Shown: positions 30,901 through 40,777, numbered from the stretch's first letter. The stretch: 64,000 bases of DNA from Andalucia godoyi (GCA_009859145.1 VRVR01000056.1:114381-178380); one strand, 5' to 3'. Translations and numbers: made by a program. Notes: generated by a model not told the origin, from the sequence alone.

Positions 30901-31191
30901 ACCGTTGACCGAACCAACAATGTCGAAAAAGTCATGATTCCCTCCATTCCGCCTCCTCCGTCCTCACCATCACCATCCTCGTCGGCGACATACTCCATCA
31001 AGGTGTCCGCGTACCGCGTGACGACCCCACAGGGATTCTCGCTCGTTGCATCCACAATGCCATCGACGCTCTGTGTCGAAGTCTCGGCTGCCGACGCCGA
31101 GGGCCCAAATTCCGCATCGCCCTCCGCGACCCTTGTCTTCACCACCACCCTGTCTATCCTGGCTATTCTCAATCTCTTTTTTATCCTGTAA
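27937..31191 (+). CDS. Subtilisin-like serine protease (S8), possibly GPI-anchored (two exons)
   Basis: Exons 27937-30131 and 30375-31191 encode 1003 residues. The first 22 form a signal peptide. The catalytic triad is D375 (IADSGLDF), H430 (DHGTHVAGTAAG) and S730 (GTS). Exon 1 ends within GTSG|; the frame-consistent acceptor is at 30374, giving GTSGSTPLVAG, which fits the subtilase Ser pattern. A TAG acceptor at 30363 would shift into an immediate stop. Between His and Ser are cysteine-rich inserts (GGCTCGQTSS..., and a block near 600-660). The oxyanion Asn lies in NSWGGGS or AAGNAG. A C-terminal hydrophobic end (ATLVFTTTLSILAILNLFFIL) with no cytosolic tail suggests a GPI anchor. Secreted or surface protease. 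Confidence 0.85.
30132..30374 (+). other. Intron of the subtilisin gene
   Basis: 243 nt with donor GTATGC and a TTC-repeat polypyrimidine tract (about 30187-30226). The intron's last 11 bases, ACGTCAATGAG, echo the last 11 exon-1 bases, ACGTCTGGGAG. Confidence 0.65.
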
Positions 31192-31283
31192 TGCTGTCAT
31201 GCAGAAAGTCTATTACTTTTTGTAAACAGAAAAGACGACAGTCGGCTTTCTAGTTCTTGCTGTTCTTCGTCCCTCGGACGCAG

Positions 31284-32366
31284 CTAGTACCAAATTGTAC
31301 GCGTTCGATGGTGTGGATGGATAGTGTGCCCGCTGAGGACCATTCGTTCGCCCCGCTGCCACAGCGCCCAATCGATCTGCACTGCACATACATCGTCACG
31401 ATGATGGTGCCCGTCACGAGGAACATCCTCGTGCACACACGTCCGTAGTTTCTCCTTGATGAGCTCGACGCAGTGGACGGTGGCTGCTCGAATGGCCGTC
31501 TCATCGCAGGATCCCGGATCCAGCTCGGTGTGTTGCATGATGCGCGTCTCCAAATCCTCTGCGTATCGCAACACACCCGCATCATGCAGCACTTGCGGCA
31601 CACGATAGTCTGCGAACATGGTCAAGTTGTGGATATCTGCAAACGACGCGATCCCCGTTCCTCGAAGCGCACCCCACACATCCGCCACAAAAATCTGCGC
31701 CCGCTTGTAGAAGTACACTGGAAACGCGTTCCCATTCTCACTGCCTGCTGTGCACAGCACTGTGTGATCTTGGAACGCTGGAAATCGGGTCGCGACCAGA
31801 TGAACGAGCCGCACGGCCGAGTTTTCGCACTGAGAAAGCAAGTCCATCATCGAGCCACGGAACTCGCAGAGGACGATCTCAAAGTTCTGCCGGATGAACG
31901 CGGCCCGCAGCTCGAGATTCATCGACTGCTCATCCACTCTCGCGGCCACACTCCCTTCGGCAGCGGATGTAAACCACTCGCGGATGGTGTGCGCCGTGGT
32001 CTGGGTCGCGAGGAACTCGGGAGTGAAGCGCTCGGGATGCGCCTCCAGGGCACGCCGCAGGCCAAGGGACAGGTGGTGGTACTCGAGCCCCGCGCACGGC
32101 CAAAAGCAAAAGTTGAGCGAGTCGAGAATGAACAGATACGTCAGCAGCCGCTCGGGATGCTCCGTGCTGTCATAGTGCACCTGGTCCGCATTCCACTCCA
32201 CCGTCACCGACCGTAGTCCATCCCCCGCCGGTTTCAAACTGTCGTAGAGCGTTGCGGAAAGCTCCTTTGCAAAGTCCGCCAACCGGTCCTCGTCCACCCA
32301 CACACGACGCCCCGCAGCTCTCGACGCTTTTGCACAGCTCTGTCGAACCAGCTCGCACGGATCCAT
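31284..32366 (-). CDS. Queuosine salvage protein (QNG1/DUF2419 family)
   Basis: 360 residues. The family releases queuine from queuosine-5'-phosphate so it can be reinserted into tRNA. Recognised by EWNADQVHYDSTEHPERLL and LDSLNFCFWP (hallmark region near 55-85), FADYRVPQVLHDAGVLRY and VQIDWALWQRGE near the C-terminus. The Asp residues expected in the active-site pocket lie in the FWP-flanking and DYRVPQ segments. Length and single-domain layout are typical. Tail-to-tail with the subtilisin (92 bases), divergent from ATP synthase epsilon. Confidence 0.9.
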   Translation of the reverse strand: MDPCELVRQSCAKASRAAGRRVWVDEDRLADFAKELSATLYDSLKPAGDGLRSVTVEWNADQVHYDSTEHPERLLTYLFILDSLNFCFWPCAGLEYHHLSLGLRRALEAHPERFTPEFLATQTTAHTIREWFTSAAEGSVAARVDEQSMNLELRAAFIRQNFEIVLCEFRGSMMDLLSQCENSAVRLVHLVATRFPAFQDHTVLCTAGSENGNAFPVYFYKRAQIFVADVWGALRGTGIASFADIHNLTMFADYRVPQVLHDAGVLRYAEDLETRIMQHTELDPGSCDETAIRAATVHCVELIKEKLRTCVHEDVPRDGHHHRDDVCAVQIDWALWQRGERMVLSGHTIHPHHRTRTIWY

Positions 32367-32714
32367 CTGTGCGACCGTCTAATCTCCTCCCTCTTCCCCC
32401 CCCCTCACACACAGAGTCCACCCCTCGAGTTCTCACATTCGACAGTCGACAGCGGACAACGCCCCCCCTCCCCCAAGCACTGGAAAAAAAGCTCCTAGGA
32501 TCCAGCATCACGTCTTTCAAGAACCCTAGCCAAAACACAAAACCTTCGTCCAAACCCTCCCTTTCCCCGTCTGTTGTGATGCTCCTTCCTCATCTTTGCG
32601 GTTTTTCAATTGAAATTTCTCTTCTTCCTCCACCACGCTCGGCCTTCGCTCATTCAAGTATACATTCATACATACATACATACACACATACATACGTACA
32701 AAAAAAAAATCATC
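32367..32714. promoter_or_regulatory. Divergent spacer, QNG1-like / ATP synthase epsilon
   Basis: 348 bases with C-rich and pyrimidine-rich stretches and a (CATA)n repeat (about 32665-32700) ending 14 bases before the epsilon ATG. Confidence 0.4.
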
Positions 32715-32918
32715 ATGGTTGGAGTGGAAGCGTGGCGATCGGCCGGAATGACGTATTTGCGGTATCTCAATGTTGCGTCGCAGGCACTGCGAGTCGTTCT
32801 GAAAGGCGAGCTCAAGACCAAGGCAAAGGCACGCTCGGATTTCCAGATGCGAGTCGGGACATTCGACAATGGCCGCATCAAGGACCGCAAGGACATCAAT
32901 CCCCAAGCTCATCTCTAA
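32715..32918 (+). CDS. Mitochondrial ATP synthase epsilon subunit
   Basis: 67 residues from ATG 32715. WRSAGMTYLRYLNVASQALR followed by VVLKGELKTKAKAR is the pattern of the eukaryotic F1 epsilon subunit (W-x-x-A-G-(L/M)-(S/T)-Y-(I/L)-x-Y), which sits in the central stalk with gamma and delta. Length matches the family, which has no bacterial counterpart of this name. No presequence is needed in this subunit. Confidence 0.88.
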   Translation: MVGVEAWRSAGMTYLRYLNVASQALRVVLKGELKTKAKARSDFQMRVGTFDNGRIKDRKDINPQAHL

Positions 32919-32930
32919 ATGTCCTCAATC

Positions 32931-32960
32931 CCAATCGCCAATCGCCAATCGCCAATCGCC
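32931..32960. repeat. (CCAATCG)n tandem repeat
   Basis: Four to five copies of a 7-base unit just after the epsilon stop, in its likely 3' UTR. Confidence 0.9.
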
Positions 32961-33176
32961 TATTTTTGTTCTCTCTCTCCAACCCCACGCATCATCGAGA
33001 AGTAAACACCTCGGCTGCACAGTCCACTCTCGCGACATGAACAGCAGCAACATGATGGATAATATTAAATATGAAAAAAACGTATTCGTTCGCCTTGTTT
33101 GTTCCTTTTCTTCTTTTTCTTCCATTCGATCACTCTTTTTTACTTGTAGGATTCCTTCGCCTTCTTCGGACAGTGT

Positions 33177-34040
33177 TTAAATGCGGTCGTCGAGGACAAT
33201 GGCAACGCCGTACTTGACGTCTGCGATGTTCTTGACGTTGGCCTCTACACCGATGGTTGCCTTGATGCCCTGGGCGATGCGTCGGACGACTCCGAGTGCG
33301 ACCGAGGTGTCGGCTGCCTGGTTGACCTTGGCGCGGACGACGGTTGCATTGTCGACGACGTACTGAGCACCGACGGTGGCAGACACGTCCTTTGTCTTGA
33401 GTCCATAGACGGTCTCGACGGCGACGGCAAGGTTCTTGTTGACGGTCTGGACAACGGCGACCTGGGCAGTCGTGGCCGAGTTCTTGATCTGTGCAACAAT
33501 CTGCGTCGACGGCAGGTCATAGGCGGCACCCACGTCGTACGACTTGAAGGCCATGGTCTTGACGTCAAAGTCGGTCTGCGCACCTGCGGCAAAGTTTCCT
33601 CGGGCAAAGATGAGCTGGTCCTTGGCCAGCGCAACACCCTTTGCACAGGTCATTTCGCCAACAAACGACAGTCCAAGCTCGCGCTTCACGTACTCGATGT
33701 TCGTGACCACCTTTTCCTGCGGGGCAAGCGCCTTGAGGGTCGTCTGCACCTCAACTCCATACGTCAATCCCGGGAGCAAATCGGTCTTCTTCACTCCAAC
33801 CTTGGCCTTGTTGGCAGTATCAAGCTCGGCAGTCACAAGCGCGCCAGTCGCCAGATGCAACTTCTCAAACGACACCGTCGCCTTCGGAAGAGACGCGCCG
33901 TGCGTTAGCTCAAGCTTCGTCGTGAGCAGCGCAAACGGGTTCGTCGTCTTGATCTCCGCAGAGTGGCCAGTCGCACCAAATCCAGTGTTCAACACATTCT
34001 TCACAGGCTTGTTCAAATCGGCATATGCTGGAGCTCCCAT
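33177..34040 (-). CDS. Mitochondrial porin (VDAC, eukaryotic porin 3)
   Basis: 287 residues, the usual VDAC length. The N-terminus YADLNKPVKNVLNTGFGATG forms the pore-lining helix and first strand; alternating hydrophobic strands with aromatic and Gly ends follow, for example ELGLSFVGEMTCAKG, and the C-terminal KYGVAIVLDDRI closes the barrel. It conducts metabolites across the outer mitochondrial membrane. Two mitochondrial genes (ATP synthase epsilon and VDAC) lie side by side here, tail-to-tail. Confidence 0.93.
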   Translation of the reverse strand: MGAPAYADLNKPVKNVLNTGFGATGHSAEIKTTNPFALLTTKLELTHGASLPKATVSFEKLHLATGALVTAELDTANKAKVGVKKTDLLPGLTYGVEVQTTLKALAPQEKVVTNIEYVKRELGLSFVGEMTCAKGVALAKDQLIFARGNFAAGAQTDFDVKTMAFKSYDVGAAYDLPSTQIVAQIKNSATTAQVAVVQTVNKNLAVAVETVYGLKTKDVSATVGAQYVVDNATVVRAKVNQAADTSVALGVVRRIAQGIKATIGVEANVKNIADVKYGVAIVLDDRI

Positions 34041-34904
34041 TTCTTCGTTCTGGTACTGCTTTGGCGTTTTTTTCTTTCTCTTTTAGTATTCACAAGAGGT
34101 CTTTTGCTTTTTGTTGGCGGAACAATAATTCAGGTGAAACAGGAGAAAAAGGGAAAGAGGGGGAGGGGAGGAAGGGGGAAAAAAAAGGAAAAAAAAAAGA
34201 GAAAGAAAGAGAAAGAAAGGAGAAGGAGAAAAAGTAGCAAACAAAGGAATCCAACAAGGAGGAAATGGAAGGAAGAGCCCTCCAACAGAACCACAAAAGA
34301 GACGAGAAAACTGACGAAATGGGTTGAGAATCCCAGTTTGGAGGCCGGTTTCTCTTTTGTGTTTTCTGTTGTTTTGTTTTGTGGGAGGGCTTTTTTTTCC
34401 CCCTTTGGAACCAGGTTTTGGTTTTTCACTTCCCTTTCACTCGAGAGAAGGGCGGAGGGAAAAGGGGGGGGAAGGGAGCGGCGATTTAAAAAAAAAGAAA
34501 ACGAGGAGACGTTACAGGCGATGGAATGCAGTTGCTGCTATTTGGTATCCATGCATTGTGGACAGCGGGTATTTCTACACGACCTGTCAGTCTCCGCCGT
34601 GTCAGCTCGTGCTTCAAGTGACATTCCACCCCCCAAAAAATGACCGCATTCCTCATCTGCTTCCTCAACCACCCGTTTTCCCGCTCCCGCCACGCAGCCT
34701 CAACCCTCGTAAACACAAAAACACAACAAAATTCTCCTCTAATTTTCCCCGAGTCTCGCTCGATTCTTCCTTTGATTTTTAAAAAATTATGTTTTGCTAA
34801 TGTTGTTTTGTTTTTGACCCAACCTTTTTCATATATTACTATTCTTGTTGTTTGTTTTTCATTTTAAAAAAGAAGAAAAAAAGAGGAAAGCGGGTGGCGA
34901 GTGG
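34041..34904. promoter_or_regulatory. Divergent spacer, VDAC / nuclear low-complexity protein
   Basis: 864 bases, no gene recognised. A long purine-rich strand (AAAGAGGGGGAGGGG..., about 34135-34330) and further G/A tracts near 34440-34510 dominate; the open frames there are lysine/glutamate repeats. An A/T-rich stretch precedes the downstream ATG. Confidence 0.4.
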
Positions 34905-36401
34905 ATGGCGTTGGCGTCGAGTACGGTGGTTGTGGAGCTTCTTCCTTTGCGTCAGTGCATCCGCGACGCGCTGTTGCAGACGCATGGTGCAGCGAACCTG
35001 CGATTGACGCTGCATTCTTACAAGCCGCTTTCTACGTTGTTCCGCTACATGAGCTCCAAGTGGAGTCTGCCGGCCGACGCCGCGCTGCGCATCATCACGA
35101 CGGATTCCCGGGCGGTCTTTACAGCCGCTACGCACGACACCGTCCCTCTCGACCGATTTTTCACGACGTCGCAATCGCACGCCACCTCCGCCGCTAACAA
35201 GAAACATTCTTCATTAGACAGCAGCAACGGGAGTCCCGAGTCGCTGCATCGAACACATATCCGGCTGCTCTATGACTTTCTCGTCGACTCGGAGCGACCA
35301 AAGCCATCATCTTTTTCCGCGGCAGCGTCGTCATCGGCGCCGTCATCCTCGTCATCGGCGCCTGCTTCTGTTGCATCGCTGGCCAGCAGGCCAGCCGCGA
35401 CGACAGCCACTGCCATCACAACAACAGTGACGGGCGTGACAGCGGGAGGCGTGACGGGGGCGAGTGGGTTGAATGTGCAAGCAGGGATTCAAACGCGGTT
35501 GGCATCGTTTCATGGATTGACAACCTTGCAGCCTCTTGGCCCTGCCCCGACAGCGGCTGCCACATCGACATCGACAGTGACAGTGACAGCGACTGCAGCT
35601 GCAACACCGCCGACTCTCACTCCTTCTCCACCCGCCCAAACATCGTCTCCTATTCTCCAGCAACACAATAATGGACCTGCCAGTGCCAGTGCCAAAAGTG
35701 GGAGTGGGAGCGGGAGTGCCGTGAGTGGCAAGAAGAGAGGGCGCGGAGAGAAGGAGACAGTGACCGAGGACCCGTCTCTCAATGGCAATCATCCCGGCGG
35801 AAACGGAAATGTCGACGGGATTGGGAATGGGAATGGGAATGGGGGCAAGCAGCCGAAAAGGAAAAGACAGGCTACAGGAGCGAAAAAGAGTGCCAAGAAC
35901 GCGGCAGTGGTCGAGGCCGGGATTGCGGAGGATAGAAGAGTAGAAGACAGAGGCGGGGCGATAGTGGGAATGCCGGTGGAAGAGGGAGAAACGATGCCGT
36001 ACGTGCCGCTGCATCACGAGTCGTCGTCCATGTCGGCGTTCTATACTGTACCGTCAACCATCATCGACAGTGCCTCGAATTCACACTTCCACCTGCATCT
36101 CGGAATGCACATGGGAATCGGCACGAGTCTGGGTGGCGGGATGGGTGTGGCGATGACGATTGGGTCTGGACTGTCCAACTTGATTCCTGCGACCGCTGCA
36201 AGCACACATGCGGTGGCCGACAGCGAGTGGATACCCACGCCGATGCAGACGCCAATGCCAATGCCAATGCCTCCGTCAGCCGACTCGAGTTCGACAGGTT
36301 TTGGAAATGCGCTTGGGACAATCGGACTTGGGTTTGGCCAGTGCTCAGTCCCCGGACTTTTTTCTCTCGCCTCGTCCTCGTCCTCTTCTTCTTCATGTTG
36401 A
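34905..36401 (+). CDS. Low-complexity, probably nuclear protein of unknown function
   Basis: 498 residues from ATG 34905. Only the first ~130 residues look folded: VVVELLPLRQCIRDALLQ, LRLTLHSYKPLSTLFRYMSS and an IRLLYDFLVD strand after a Ser-rich loop; the LRLTLHSYKP...ALRIITTD layout is loosely ubiquitin/SUMO-like, but this is weak. The rest is Ala/Ser/Thr/Pro/Gly-rich with GNGNGNGNGG, basic clusters KKRGRGEK and KQPKRKRQ (possible nuclear signals) and a Met-Pro-Met-Pro run. Reads through many short tandem DNA repeats. No family assigned. Confidence 0.65.
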   Translation: MALASSTVVVELLPLRQCIRDALLQTHGAANLRLTLHSYKPLSTLFRYMSSKWSLPADAALRIITTDSRAVFTAATHDTVPLDRFFTTSQSHATSAANKKHSSLDSSNGSPESLHRTHIRLLYDFLVDSERPKPSSFSAAASSSAPSSSSSAPASVASLASRPAATTATAITTTVTGVTAGGVTGASGLNVQAGIQTRLASFHGLTTLQPLGPAPTAAATSTSTVTVTATAAATPPTLTPSPPAQTSSPILQQHNNGPASASAKSGSGSGSAVSGKKRGRGEKETVTEDPSLNGNHPGGNGNVDGIGNGNGNGGKQPKRKRQATGAKKSAKNAAVVEAGIAEDRRVEDRGGAIVGMPVEEGETMPYVPLHHESSSMSAFYTVPSTIIDSASNSHFHLHLGMHMGIGTSLGGGMGVAMTIGSGLSNLIPATAASTHAVADSEWIPTPMQTPMPMPMPPSADSSSTGFGNALGTIGLGFGQCSVPGLFSLASSSSSSSSC

Positions 36402-36422
36402 ATGACACCAAGCCTTTGCGCG

Positions 36423-36511
36423 GTTAGTTCGTTAGTTCGTTAGTTTGTCAGTTTGTCAGTTTGTCAGTTCGTCAGTTCGTCAGTTAGTTAGGTAGTTAGT
36501 TAGTTAGTTGG
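36423..36511. repeat. Degenerate (GTTAGTTC/GTCAGTTT)n tandem repeat
   Basis: About 11 diverged 8-base units between two convergent genes, just after the stop at 36401. The rest of the 282-base gap shows nothing recognisable. Confidence 0.9.
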
Positions 36512-36683
36512 TAATAGTATGAAAAAAGGACCAACAGTCATGAATCGGCTGAGGAGTGATTGTGGAGTGAAAATAGTATGACTTGTAAAGCGGATGATCG
36601 TTGATTGAAAAAACTTGGAAACAACAATTGAATTTCAAGAAAACAGACCTAACCTTGCGCTCTAGATTTACCATTCATGATGA

Positions 36684-37691
36684 TCACTTTGGTGCCGTGT
36701 GTGAAGCAGAGGGGGGAGAAGAAAGCGGGATGCCATTGACGAGAACTTTGATTCCACGGTGCCGTGCGTATCCGATGCCGGACCAGAGAGTTGTGGCGGC
36801 GACGATGCACTCTGCGGCCGAGATCCAGCCGCCAGGAACGACTTGTGCAGCGGTCGCGAGCGCACCGGTCATAAGAGACAGCTGGGCCAGTGTGTTGATT
36901 TTCGAAGCAAGCGACGGAAGAACAATAAACGACACTCTTGGGTTGCCAGCCGGTCCATTCAGCACAGGCGATGACGACGACGAAGGAGAGGAAGGTGAAG
37001 GGAAGAGGGAAGAGGAAGAGAAAGATGAGCGAGACAAAGATTGGAGAATGTGATGCTTGTAGATGAACGAGCCGGCAACGAGGCAAGCATCGCGGAGGAC
37101 GACGAGAGCGACGAGCTGCCAGTGAATGAGGTCCGCGTACGTAAGCGAGAGAGCCATCGTGGCCATCAGAAGCTTGTCTGCAATGGGGTCGAGATAGGAG
37201 CCCAGCACCGTGGTCTGCCCGAGTCTCCGTGCAAGATATCCGTCCAGAACATCCGTGATCGATACGGCGGCAAGCGCGCACAGCGCCGTCGAGTACTGCG
37301 AGGACAGCACCCAATACCCAATCACAGGCGTTGCCAGCATTCGCGAATACGTAAGCAGGTTCGGCACCGTCCACAACTGCGACATTAACGGCACATTCTC
37401 CGGCCCTCGCGCACCGTTATTGCTTGTGTCGTTGTCGTTGTCGCTGCCAGTGTTAGTGTTCGTCGAGCTCGGCGTCTTTTCCATTCGATTGCATCGGTGC
37501 TTTTGAGTGTCTTCATCGTGCCTGCGGGACGGAGGCACTGGGGGCGTCGGGGCGCTGGTGCTGCAGTAGAAACGACGGACGGAAGTGCGTACGGTGCAGT
37601 CGTAGCAGCTGCCAGCGACAGCTCCTGCTTTGCAACTGCGAATCAGACGAAACGGCGACACCAACACACGCTTTGGCACGCTTTGGAACAT
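36684..37691 (-). CDS. Cardiolipin synthase, CDP-alcohol phosphatidyltransferase type
   Basis: 335 residues from ATG 37691. The head MFQSVPKRVLVSPFRLIR... is Arg/Ser-rich without acids, a good mitochondrial presequence. The CDP-alcohol phosphotransferase motif is complete: D-V-L-D-G-Y-L-A-R-R followed after eight residues by GSYLDPIADK, i.e. DxxDGxxAR-x8-GxxxDxxxD with the catalytic and metal Asp residues. Upstream TVPNLLTYSRMLATPVIGY is the family's first membrane helix. It condenses CDP-diacylglycerol with phosphatidylglycerol in the inner mitochondrial membrane. An internal Ser/Pro loop (about residues 235-260) is extra. Confidence 0.9.
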   Translation of the reverse strand: MFQSVPKRVLVSPFRLIRSCKAGAVAGSCYDCTVRTSVRRFYCSTSAPTPPVPPSRRHDEDTQKHRCNRMEKTPSSTNTNTGSDNDNDTSNNGARGPENVPLMSQLWTVPNLLTYSRMLATPVIGYWVLSSQYSTALCALAAVSITDVLDGYLARRLGQTTVLGSYLDPIADKLLMATMALSLTYADLIHWQLVALVVLRDACLVAGSFIYKHHILQSLSRSSFSSSSLFPSPSSPSSSSSPVLNGPAGNPRVSFIVLPSLASKINTLAQLSLMTGALATAAQVVPGGWISAAECIVAATTLWSGIGYARHRGIKVLVNGIPLSSPPSASHTAPK

Positions 37692-38130
37692 GTTGAGTCG
37701 TTTGCTTCGTACGTTCCAGTCCTCCTCCTGTATGTATGTACGTGTGTGTGTGTGTGTGTATGTGTGTGTGTATGCGGCATCCAGCCTCTTGTATTGCAGA
37801 ACATGTTCTTCGCCAGATCGACAGACCAAGATGCGGGCAGAAGGACGCTCCGTGCTTTGACAACCTGCAGTACGACTGTGGGTGCATGTTGTTGAGTGAG
37901 TGCTACGGTAGGTTTTTTATTACCGGAATGCTCCCGTCCATCAGTGGCGCGGAAGAGGAGTTGTGTAGGCGAGGGAAGGGAGGAAGGGAAGAAGGGAGGA
38001 AGGGAGGAAGGGAGGAAGGGAGGAAGGGAGGAAGGGAGGAAGGGAGGAAGGGAGGAAGGGAGGAAGGGAGGAAGGGAGGAAGGGAGGAAGGGAGATCAGG
38101 TGCGGTTTTTTATTCGCGCGGGCTGCTGTG
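37692..38130. other. Spacer with TG repeat and purine minisatellite
   Basis: No gene. A (TG)n tract at about 37741-37770 lies 50 bases upstream of the cardiolipin synthase start; a long (GGGAGGAA)n array follows towards the next gene's stop. Confidence 0.5.
37972..38094. repeat. (GGGAGGAA)n polypurine minisatellite
   Basis: About 14 copies of an 8-base purine unit, essentially all purine on one strand for ~120 bases, ending 36 bases from a gene stop. Such tracts can form triplex or G-rich structures. Confidence 0.95.
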
Positions 38131-40131
38131 TCATTGTGCATCGAGAACGAGGTCTGCGATGAGATCGACTTTCCAATGAAGCGCCCACGCGCGTATTCTC
38201 TGCTTCCACTCACGAAGCTGGAGAGTTGCTTCGGAAAACGCTCTTCCTGATTTCGAGTGGGGGAAAGTGGGTCCGTTGAGAAATGCCGCTTCGTTTCTCA
38301 ACATGACCAGTGCTTGCTCCAGAAGCCCATTCCGACACAGCCGCTCGATCTGCTCGCCCTTGTGAACAGGAGTGTCTGGATCGAACTCGGGCTCATGGAT
38401 GAACACCGTATACTCCGCCACGGGACCCCGAACATGGGCAACAAGCACCTCAAACGCAGCAGACTGGCCACTGCTGTGCATGACTTCATACGTCGTCGAT
38501 CCAAACGCGCTGTCGAGGGCTCCACTGCCTGTGGGGCTCGCCGTAGGAAGCAGACTCGTCCCCACGACTGTCGCCGATGGATTTCGAACACGCGCAGCGC
38601 TTGCATTTGTAAATGGAGAAGGCGACGGAGAGACCAAGGGCGAAGGAGAAGGCGAAGGCGGTCTGGGGCTTGAGACAGGTGCCACCAGCGAAGAGGAAGA
38701 CGACGCCACGGAACCAGCACCAGCACCAGCATCTGGGTGCACAGTGAAAGCGAGTCGCGGTCCCATATGAGAAATCGCAATTGTGGAAATGGGTGATTGA
38801 AAACCGGCGACAGAACGAGAAGCAACCACAGTGCCGACAACATGAGAAATCGCATCGACAAGCGCAACATCGCCATCGCCGTATCCCACAAGCATCACAC
38901 CACCACCGCGAGAGCTCGGCACAAATACGACATGGCAAATGTCAAACTTAGAGTCAAGCGGACGGAATGTGGAGGCGTCTTCGAGATTGACGATGGATCC
39001 ATCGCGAAGACCGACGTACGGATATGCGAGTGCAGAAAAAGACATGTTTCCGAGCGCCGATGAGGTGAGCAGATGCGGTGTGATCTTGCGTTCGGCAATA
39101 AGCTGCAGCATCGGCTGGGCATCTACCTGACCAGAGGAGGACTCCTCGCCCACGTGAGAAAGCGACCAGCGGGAGACAACCAGGCTGCCGTTCGACGATC
39201 GCAACGTTACAAACTGCGGGTGATGAACGGAGGCCGCAGGGTCTGACAAAGAATGCATCGCAACAGAACTCGCCGAGAGCCACTGTGCTGCATCACACAG
39301 CACTGGCGGAACTTCTTCAATCAAGCACGGAATCCCCAGCAAAATCGATTCTGCAGAACCACTGCCACTTCCACCTGCTGACGCAGCGCTAGATGATCCA
39401 GGAACTACAGAGGACCGGGGTGCAGACCGAGGCTGGAACGAGCACGAAAGGATGCGAATCGCTCCAGAGCCTTGTTTTGCAGTAGCGCTAGCGCTACCGC
39501 TGCTGGACTGCAAAAAGACCAGCGCAAGATGTGCCGAGCTGCCAGATCCAAGCGACACCTCCGAGATGGCCCAGTCTGCAGAGACTCGAATCATTGCACT
39601 GTTCTTCACGCTCTTTGAATCCTGCATGAACAGGTCCAGTTTGACCGGAGAAACAGGCGGCCGAACGAGAATATGTCGGTCGGCCGCAGTGACCCCAATC
39701 GACGCCGCCGAGCTGAGTGAGCCACACAGCAACTTCAGCGGAAACGCGCCGATGGACGCCCCAGAATGCAGATGCACAACCACTCCAGAGTCCAGCAGAC
39801 AAAGCGATCCGCGGATCGACAGTATCCGATTGCTCGACAACAGATGCCGGTCGCGCTGGCTGTGCTGCTTTACAAGAGATTTCGGCGGAGTCGCAGCGCG
39901 CTGAATCCGCGGGTACTCCTGCGGAACAGTTCCAGAAAGCATAGTCCCACCTTCCCTCTCCCTCTCCTTGTCCTTGTCCTTACCTGACAACGACGACGAC
40001 GACGAAGAAGAGGAAGAAGAAGAAGAAGAAGACAATATTAGGGACGGCGGTGCGCTCGACGGCTCCGAAGATCCATACACTCGAATTCGAACGTAGCTGG
40101 CAAACCTTTCCCTTGCTTCATCGTTGCTCAT
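38131..40131 (-). CDS. Unrecognised 666-residue protein, possibly beta-propeller
   Basis: Starts MSNDEARERFASYVRIRVYGS from ATG 40131, then a 16-Ser run and a basic DKDKEREREGG patch. The middle (about 90-480) is built of short hydrophobic strands with turn residues (SLCLLDSGVVVHLH, FVTLRSSNGSLVVSRWS, YVGLRDGSIVNLED, VMLVGYGDGDVALVDA), consistent with a degenerate WD-like propeller, without clear GH-WD pairs. A Ser/Pro loop follows, then a helical end (IERLCRNGLLEQALVMLRN ... IRAWALHWKVDLIADLVLDAQ) of the kind found after propellers in vesicle-tethering or trafficking subunits. The role is not assigned. Confidence 0.7.
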   Translation of the reverse strand: MSNDEARERFASYVRIRVYGSSEPSSAPPSLILSSSSSSSSSSSSSSLSGKDKDKEREREGGTMLSGTVPQEYPRIQRAATPPKSLVKQHSQRDRHLLSSNRILSIRGSLCLLDSGVVVHLHSGASIGAFPLKLLCGSLSSAASIGVTAADRHILVRPPVSPVKLDLFMQDSKSVKNSAMIRVSADWAISEVSLGSGSSAHLALVFLQSSSGSASATAKQGSGAIRILSCSFQPRSAPRSSVVPGSSSAASAGGSGSGSAESILLGIPCLIEEVPPVLCDAAQWLSASSVAMHSLSDPAASVHHPQFVTLRSSNGSLVVSRWSLSHVGEESSSGQVDAQPMLQLIAERKITPHLLTSSALGNMSFSALAYPYVGLRDGSIVNLEDASTFRPLDSKFDICHVVFVPSSRGGGVMLVGYGDGDVALVDAISHVVGTVVASRSVAGFQSPISTIAISHMGPRLAFTVHPDAGAGAGSVASSSSSLVAPVSSPRPPSPSPSPLVSPSPSPFTNASAARVRNPSATVVGTSLLPTASPTGSGALDSAFGSTTYEVMHSSGQSAAFEVLVAHVRGPVAEYTVFIHEPEFDPDTPVHKGEQIERLCRNGLLEQALVMLRNEAAFLNGPTFPHSKSGRAFSEATLQLREWKQRIRAWALHWKVDLIADLVLDAQ

Positions 40132-40325
40132 AGTATTCCCTCTGCACGTCTACGTCTCTCCGTCTCTCTTGTGTGTTGCCATTTGCAGCTGGAAAAATCA
40201 AAGATAAATGTGGCTCGTTTTGTCGTTGCGTGTCGGGAATTTGCACATTGGAATCCTGGACTCAATTGTGGACCTCATACATGTCAGTACTGACGCACAC
40301 TCTGCTGCTTGTTCGTGCTGCTCGC

Positions 40326-40361
<36 letters not shown>

Positions 40362-40777
40362 GTTGTCGTTGTCGTTGTCGTCGTCGTCTTCGGTCTCATC
40401 AGACGTATTCTCCCGATGCAGCGGAAAAACCGGTTCTTCCTGTTTGCATGCTTGCACAAAGAATGATTCAAACTTCATATAGGTCCAGTAAAGATACCCA
40501 TTAAAACATAAAAAGAAATTTGAGTTTTCACGGTTGCGGCTAGCTGTGGAGGATGTGTGCAAAGAATAAATAATAAATAATAATAAATGTATAAATAAAA
40601 TAAAATAAACCGACAGGCGAGGGGGATGGGACGATAACACGCAGAAGGAGAAGGAAACGAAACGTGAATGTTGAGCGTAGTTTACAAGATGAAGGCAGGG
40701 GCGGGGAAGAAGATAGTGGGTAGTGGCAGCAGCAAAGGGAGAGACGAGTCACGTGCCTTGCCGAGTTGCGGGGTTGA
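40132..40777. other. Spacer with (ATC)n-(GTTGTC)n repeats
   Basis: 646 bases between two minus-strand genes. An (ATC)n tract at 40327-40361 runs straight into (GTTGTC)n to about 40390; an AATAAA-rich stretch follows at 40565-40610. No gene is recognised. Confidence 0.5.

Noticed and set aside
34135..34330. Open frames of Lys/Glu/Arg repeats
   Set aside because: They are translations of a purine tract.
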